Assembly: GCA_008973525.1 (NCBI GenBank)
Contig: WACJ01000328.1
Coordinates: 270,309 to 334,308, forward strand
Direction: 5' to 3'
Origin: Stenopsyche tienmushanensis
Lineage: Eukaryota; Arthropoda; Insecta; Trichoptera; Stenopsychidae
Length of the DNA: 64,000 bases
Positions 58,948 through 64,000 of this stretch are shown here, piece by piece (position 1 is the stretch's first letter; each line of letters begins with the position of its first letter). Both the position numbers and the translations under genes were made by a program. The notes beneath the pieces were generated by a model. It searched no databases and was not told the DNA's origin. It was given only the letters and a program-made list of their open reading frames with translations.

Positions 58948-61019
58948 ATGGCGCAGAGTAGTCTCGATTTGTCTCTAGGTACATATTCATATCAAAGCCT
59001 AACCTGACATTATTTCTCACGACTATTTATAAACCGGCGTGCATGCTGAGCGCATTAACTCACATATATCACATTCTTCAAGCATTAATTCATCTATAAA
59101 GAACATATATAAATATATATTTCTTAATTGTTTAAGTGTACTTTGAATGAATTCGACATAATTATATTTAATAATTATATCGGTTTACCATTTATATGAC
59201 TATTACTATTGATGGTTCTATTCTGTCAAACTGTCATAATCAGTTCTAAAAATAGTATATCACTAAAATAAATTGACTTGTATATGGAATAAGTACTTAA
59301 TACTTATTTTAGACCTGCTTGCGATTTGTAGATAATCTATTCTGATATATTTAAGAATGAATCATATAATGTATACATTAATTTCTGCCAAAATAACATA
59401 TTTTGCAGGAATTATCAATTGTAAATTTGTCAATATATTATTATATAGACAATGTTTTAAAATATTTATATAAGTGAAATTTGTTGCACGTGGATAGTTT
59501 TCAATCAGTAATGTTAATGTAATGAAATCATGCTTAGATACATAATTTTTATGAAATAAAGGCTAAAACATTCCTTCATATCACAATTTTAGATGAAATA
59601 ATCAAAGAAAACAAGGCAAGAAATAAAGATGGATCATCTAATAGAGGTGGTCGTGGTACGCCTCGTGGTACGATAAGGGGCAGAGGAAGAGGTAGAGGTA
59701 GAGGAGCAGGTCCGGTACGCGGACGTGGTAGTTCTTCGGCAGTGAGAGGCGGCGGAGTTTCAAAAAGAGGAACACCTCGAGGGCGTGGTTCTTTGATATT
59801 GAGAGGACGCGGTTCATCGATTGGAAGAGGACGCGGTGCTCCAATAGGAAGAGGTCGCGGAGCATCAATAGGCAGAGGCCGCGGTTCGCCTCGAGGCAGA
59901 GGAATTATTCGAGGCAGAGGCGGTCTGCAAAGGCAGTCTCGATCAAGAACTCCAGGTAAAATTAATTTAATATGTTATGAAATCAAATGACAATGTTGAA
60001 TTCACATATTAGTATTGGAACATGTGGTATTTTCAACTGAATAAATATTTGATTGTCTAGTGTTTTAAAAAAGCGTAGGCGCTTTGATAATAATTTACAT
60101 TTTTGTATTTACAGGACAGCAGCCAAATGGAGCTCGTCGGTCTGTTTCGCGTGGTAGATATACACAAAACAATCCTAACCAACAACAGGGATCAAGATCA
60201 CGTTCCAGGTCTCGTTCTCGGATAAATTTTGATAATTTAAATGCGCAAAGAAATCCTCTATCCAGATCTCGATCTCGCTCTCGAAATCGATTGCAAAATA
60301 ATAATGCAAACCAAATACCTCGCGGGAGATCTAGGTCCCGTTCGCAAAGTGGATTTAATGCCCCTCAAGGGGGTAGACGATCTAGAAGCAGAACACCATC
60401 TAGAAATTTTAATATTGTACCAAAAACAGGCATAGCCGCTCGTCTTGGCAACAATCAACAATTTGCTTTCAGCAAAGTAGGATTGAGATCAGATATGATA
60501 TTGAATGCAAGACAGAATCAAATAAAATCCCAAACATTTACTAGATCTGCTAGATCCGGATCTGTTCCCAAACTCCAAGAGAGTTACACAGTGAGTGTGG
60601 CAAATGATAGGATGCGAAGAAGACCAATCAATAGGCAACGTAGAAATAGTTTTTCAATTGGAAACAATCAGCAAGGATTTTTTGATCCGAATATTAACAA
60701 TCTGACCGAGTCCATTATGGGTGTAAATCTTAGTGCAAGATCAGGTGGCTTATCGTCTATAAGTTCCAACAGATCCATTAGATCATTGCAGAGTTCTAGA
60801 GGACGTCCCAGAGGGCGGGGACGTGGTCGTGGAGCGCTCAATTATGTCAATAAGCAAATTCTCGACCCTCAATTGCAAATGGAAATAGCTGCATTACAAG
60901 GAAAAAATTTCCAAGATGGAAAGATATTAGCAGCGAGCTCTGATCCCACTGGAATTAATTTTATTCCGACTCCGCATTTGACCACAACAAAACTTAGCGA
61001 TAGATTTAATTGCTTATAA
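58948..61019 (+). CDS. RGG/RS protein with UAP56-binding motif, UIF/FYTTD1-like mRNA-export adaptor
   Basis: Exons 58948-58978, 59593-59955, 60115-61019; 432 aa, phases 1 and 1. The spliced N-terminus is MAQSSLDLSLDEIIKENKAR: SLDLSLDEIIK fits the UAP56-binding motif (consensus LDxSLDDIIK) of ALYREF, UIF/FYTTD1 and related adaptors that load onto mRNA through the helicase UAP56/DDX39. Residues about 25-125 are RGG/GRGRG repeats, 130-210 are RS-rich (SRSRSRSR), and a second GRPRGRGRGRG lies at about 370. The C-terminus TTTKLSDRFNCL resembles the TxKMSLNERF / MTLNERF motif of CHTOP and FYTTD1. No RRM, so it is not ALYREF. The first exon is too short for simple gene finding. Assignment as an export adaptor is strong; exact orthology is open. 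Confidence 0.82.
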
Positions 61020-64000
61020 GTTGATGAAATTTTTAAGTCTAATATTAAAAAAAAAAAATAACTTTGTTCGCTAAAACTATTACTAAGTAAATTAAGAAGT
61101 GAGATATATCAACATAGACTTGTAAAGGATTGATGTAAAATTGACGTTAAAAAGTTACTGTTAGTAGCTGTTACATTTTAATAGTTTCTTTATTTTTATA
61201 TGCTATCTAAATATTTTTAACTCTCATACAGGCGATATCTCCACTCTGATTTAAATAACACAAATAACTTGCTTTTATCATAATAAATATTTTATTTAAT
61301 AAGAATGCAATATAACATGTTTGAAAAACGATAATCAAAAAGTGCATTTTTCTATTATTTCTATTATTTATTCCATCAGTCAAATTTGAGTTAAAAAATT
61401 GAGATGCATGAGTGAAAAAATGTCTTAATTATTTTTAATATATTAGAGATAGAGAAAACCATGTAAAAACTTAATTTTACAAATCAAATTTATGTTAAAG
61501 ACGACCGTTAAAGAATTGACAATTTGTGGGCATTTCTTGTTTGCTCATTGTATATTTAATAAAAGATATTTCTTAGGTATGAATATCGTTAAAAGAAATA
61601 TGCCTTTCGAGGTCGATGATTGAGAAATTATTTCATATTGATATAAGAATATGATGTGTGTATAATATGTGAATTAACTATTTGAATCAGTCTGAATTTT
61701 TTATATAAAAATGTAAATTCGTTTTCAAATATACTATGAAATATCAGCAGAAGTTTTTAAAAGAGCGTATTTATTTTTATTTATTTAATCTTTGTAAAAG
61801 TTTGCTCAAATAAGATTGTAATGCGAATTTCGATAATGATTGCATTATTAAAGTAAGTATGAGTTTTATTGTAATAAAGCGAAACTAAAAAATGTGTTTT
61901 TTTTTGTATCTGTAGAGTTTTTGGATGCATTATTTTCCCTTGATTATTCACAATTCGAACAAATAATTCAAATAGTATTATGTGGATCGTTAACCTAGTC
62001 TGGTGTCAATTTTCATGATCCAGCAGCTAATCAACAATCCACTAATAGTTTTGAGCAGCAATGATCATGAGGTATAAGGACTTGCTCGGGTTATAAATTG
62101 GGCGCGACTCAAAGCAATGTATTACTGCGATGTGAATTGATAGCATTTATACTTGGGCTTTACATTTATATAACATTAACCCAAGGGATTCTTAAACAAT
62201 AAACAATTACATGTCTATATTTTAAATACTTTTTAAATTCTTTAGTAGAAAGAATATATAAATAAATGGTATCCGTTACATAATTTATTGATATGCTCTT
62301 GCTAGTGCCGTAATAGTCAGGTATTGGGATGTGGAGAGGTCACAGAGGTAGAAGAAGATGGTCAGGAGGTATGAAAATTACAGTCTTGGCCAAGATCTCT
62401 ATTCGTCAAACCTAAGACTGCAGTTTACGAGATTGGGAAGTTGACGGAAAGAACACGTCTTTCTGCGACCACAGTCAATATTAATTACAACATATTGCTT
62501 TGCAACACCTAAAAATTAATAATGTTTCTTAAATAAAAACAATGAGAGAGCATCTGTTCTTTCAATTTTTCAGCAAGACTTAATTTTTCTGCTTACTTTT
62601 CTAAACAAAATTGAAATCTATCAACACTTAAATTTTAATACTCATCTATTTAAAAAGATTAAAAATGTGAGTTCTAAACACAAAGTTCGTTTAAACATTT
62701 AATTTAATTTTCATGCTATTGAAAGGCAGTTCTATCTACGAGTAAAAAGTTGAAATCAAGCAATATTGTAGATCTTCGAATATGATTTTGTGGTTTCCTT
62801 CAAGAAGCTTTTAGTCGTGGTCCTCATTACTGAGGGTCATCATCCTTGTGGAGGTTTCAACAACTTTTCTCCAGTTCCTTGATTGCACTGCACGCTGCGC
62901 TCCAATCACTTGATTGATTCACCGTGTAGGGGATTTCTTTCCCTTTCTACTCTTCCAGGCCACAGACTAACCAGTCGTTCCAGACTAGAAGCTCATAAGA
63001 AAATAGCAGCTTCAAGCAATTATTTTAGATCCAATTAAATTATTTTAACAGCAAGCTAGTATTCAATTATCTACTATTCGTAGCTATTTTTACAAATCTT
63101 GGCGTGCTTGTCATTGCTATCTTTACATAGTTGATAACTACCCAATAATATGTGCTAATAGAGCCAAGAAGCTTAGGAACAGAACAAGGACAGGAAAATC
63201 AAGCAAGCGGCCTTGAGGAGGGTAAGTGAAGAATTTCACTTTGCAACAATAACAGCTCTGTCTTCTGTTGCTTTCTATATCGTTTGAAATCGTCAAAACT
63301 GGGAGGGTCAACCTGAAAATAGGAAACCATTCAATCTCGAATTTTGCTCGGGTAAGTTGCATGTGGACAGGGGAGACATCTTAGTTAGTGTAGGAGCAAA
63401 TCTGGGATGAGTTTAAGCGTTACGTATAACTTCAACACTAGCTCGGCAATGCTTATGGAATCTTGCTTCCAGAAAAACCGTTTTCTCTCGAGGAAAATTG
63501 CTCAGTCTTACAAACCTCTCACACTCCTTATCGAGATGATCACGAAAGTTGAGTTGTTTATTCAAGAGAACCCGCTGGGAGAGCTTCTAAATGAAACTCT
63601 GAAGTTATCCTACCTTCAATATCGAGCGTATGAAAGGTGAATGTATGATACAGATGAGATGGATGTAACCCTTCCTGTGAATGGATATTGAAGAGGTCCA
63701 TAGTTCTACAGGGACTGTTTGTGGCTGCACTATGATGATCATGAAATAAGATTCATTTTAAAACATAAGAAATGAAAAATATATAAAATGTTTGAAACAT
63801 ATAATTACAGTAATATACATAATGTATGAAAAAAATATCTTTCAAAATAGTTTTAAATAGTCGTTTAATTAATTAAGAAATCTTTTTAGATACTAGATTA
63901 GTATCTAAACAAATTGATATTAGCATTCCTTTTTTAACAATTTTTAGGACTATTTATCAGCAGCCATGTACAATTGAATTTTGGATGAAACAATGTTTTT
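61020..64000. other. 3' UTR and gene-free right end
   Basis: AT-rich downstream sequence of the UIF-like gene. 62320-62480 and 62820-63010 are less AT-rich and look like pieces of retroelements (CATCCTTGTGGAGGTTTCAACAACTTTTCTCCAGTTCCTTG), but I cannot name them. The 77-codon frame at 63407-63640 has no recognised domain. Confidence 0.4.

Noticed and set aside
60258..60461. Minus-strand frame inside the RS-rich exon
   Set aside because: Antisense of biased RS/RGG codons; the plus-strand frame is supported by splice sites and motifs.
1..64000. tRNA, rRNA, CRISPR array, operon or riboswitch
   Set aside because: No convincing tRNA cloverleaf, rRNA or spaced-repeat array was seen; spliced genes show the DNA is eukaryotic.

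Overview
This window is AT-rich, intron-bearing eukaryotic DNA from an insect. The indicators are seven-exon S1A protease-fold genes of arthropod gut type, Jockey- and R1-clade non-LTR retrotransposon remains, piggyBac-, hAT- and Helitron-like debris, and short (TTAGG)n tracts. The order cannot be fixed from the sequence alone. All exon limits were read by eye from open frames, GT/AG sites, phase continuity and comparison between paralogues, so single-base errors are possible.

Layout. 0.5-2.0 kb is a decayed Jockey-clade element. 2.65-43.5 kb is a tandem and inverted cluster of 13 paralogous genes (called SPH1 to SPH13 here in order of position) encoding secreted chymotrypsin/brachyurin-fold proteins of about 270 residues. 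It also holds three broken copies: exons 1-3 at 17.36-17.77 kb, a copy with an internal deletion at 23.45-24.06 kb, and a lone last exon at 32.23-32.38 kb. 44.35-45.26 kb is a 5'-truncated R1-clade retrotransposon ending in telomere-type repeats and bounded by a 13-bp duplication. 45.3-51.4 kb is gene-poor and holds a piggyBac transposase remnant. 51.46-57.98 kb is a seven-exon gene on the minus strand for a protein with a MIF4G-like helical region. 58.95-61.02 kb, head to head with it, is a three-exon gene for an RGG/RS protein with a UAP56-binding motif of the mRNA-export adaptor type. 61-64 kb has no recognisable gene.

Main point. Every one of the 13 SPH genes has lost at least one residue of the His-Asp-Ser triad, and the replacements differ from copy to copy. 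At the His57 site I read Y,Y,I,Q,H,T,I,F,L,Q,S,S,W; at the Asp102 site N,N,D,N,N,N,N,N,N,N,D,D,N; at the Ser195 site W,W,S,L,D,S,R,W,W,I,L,I,N (SPH1 to SPH13). Signal peptide, exon phases (0,1,2,1,1,0), four downstream cysteines and a C-terminal W-x-W-I...P-I-R-P block are kept. This looks like a family of secreted pseudoproteases under continuing constraint rather than a heap of dead genes. Several promoters share an AGATAA element with a TATA box, which fits co-expression, perhaps in gut or fat body.

The two right-hand genes are unrelated housekeeping-type genes that probably work in mRNA translation and export and may share the roughly 0.97-kb region between their starts.
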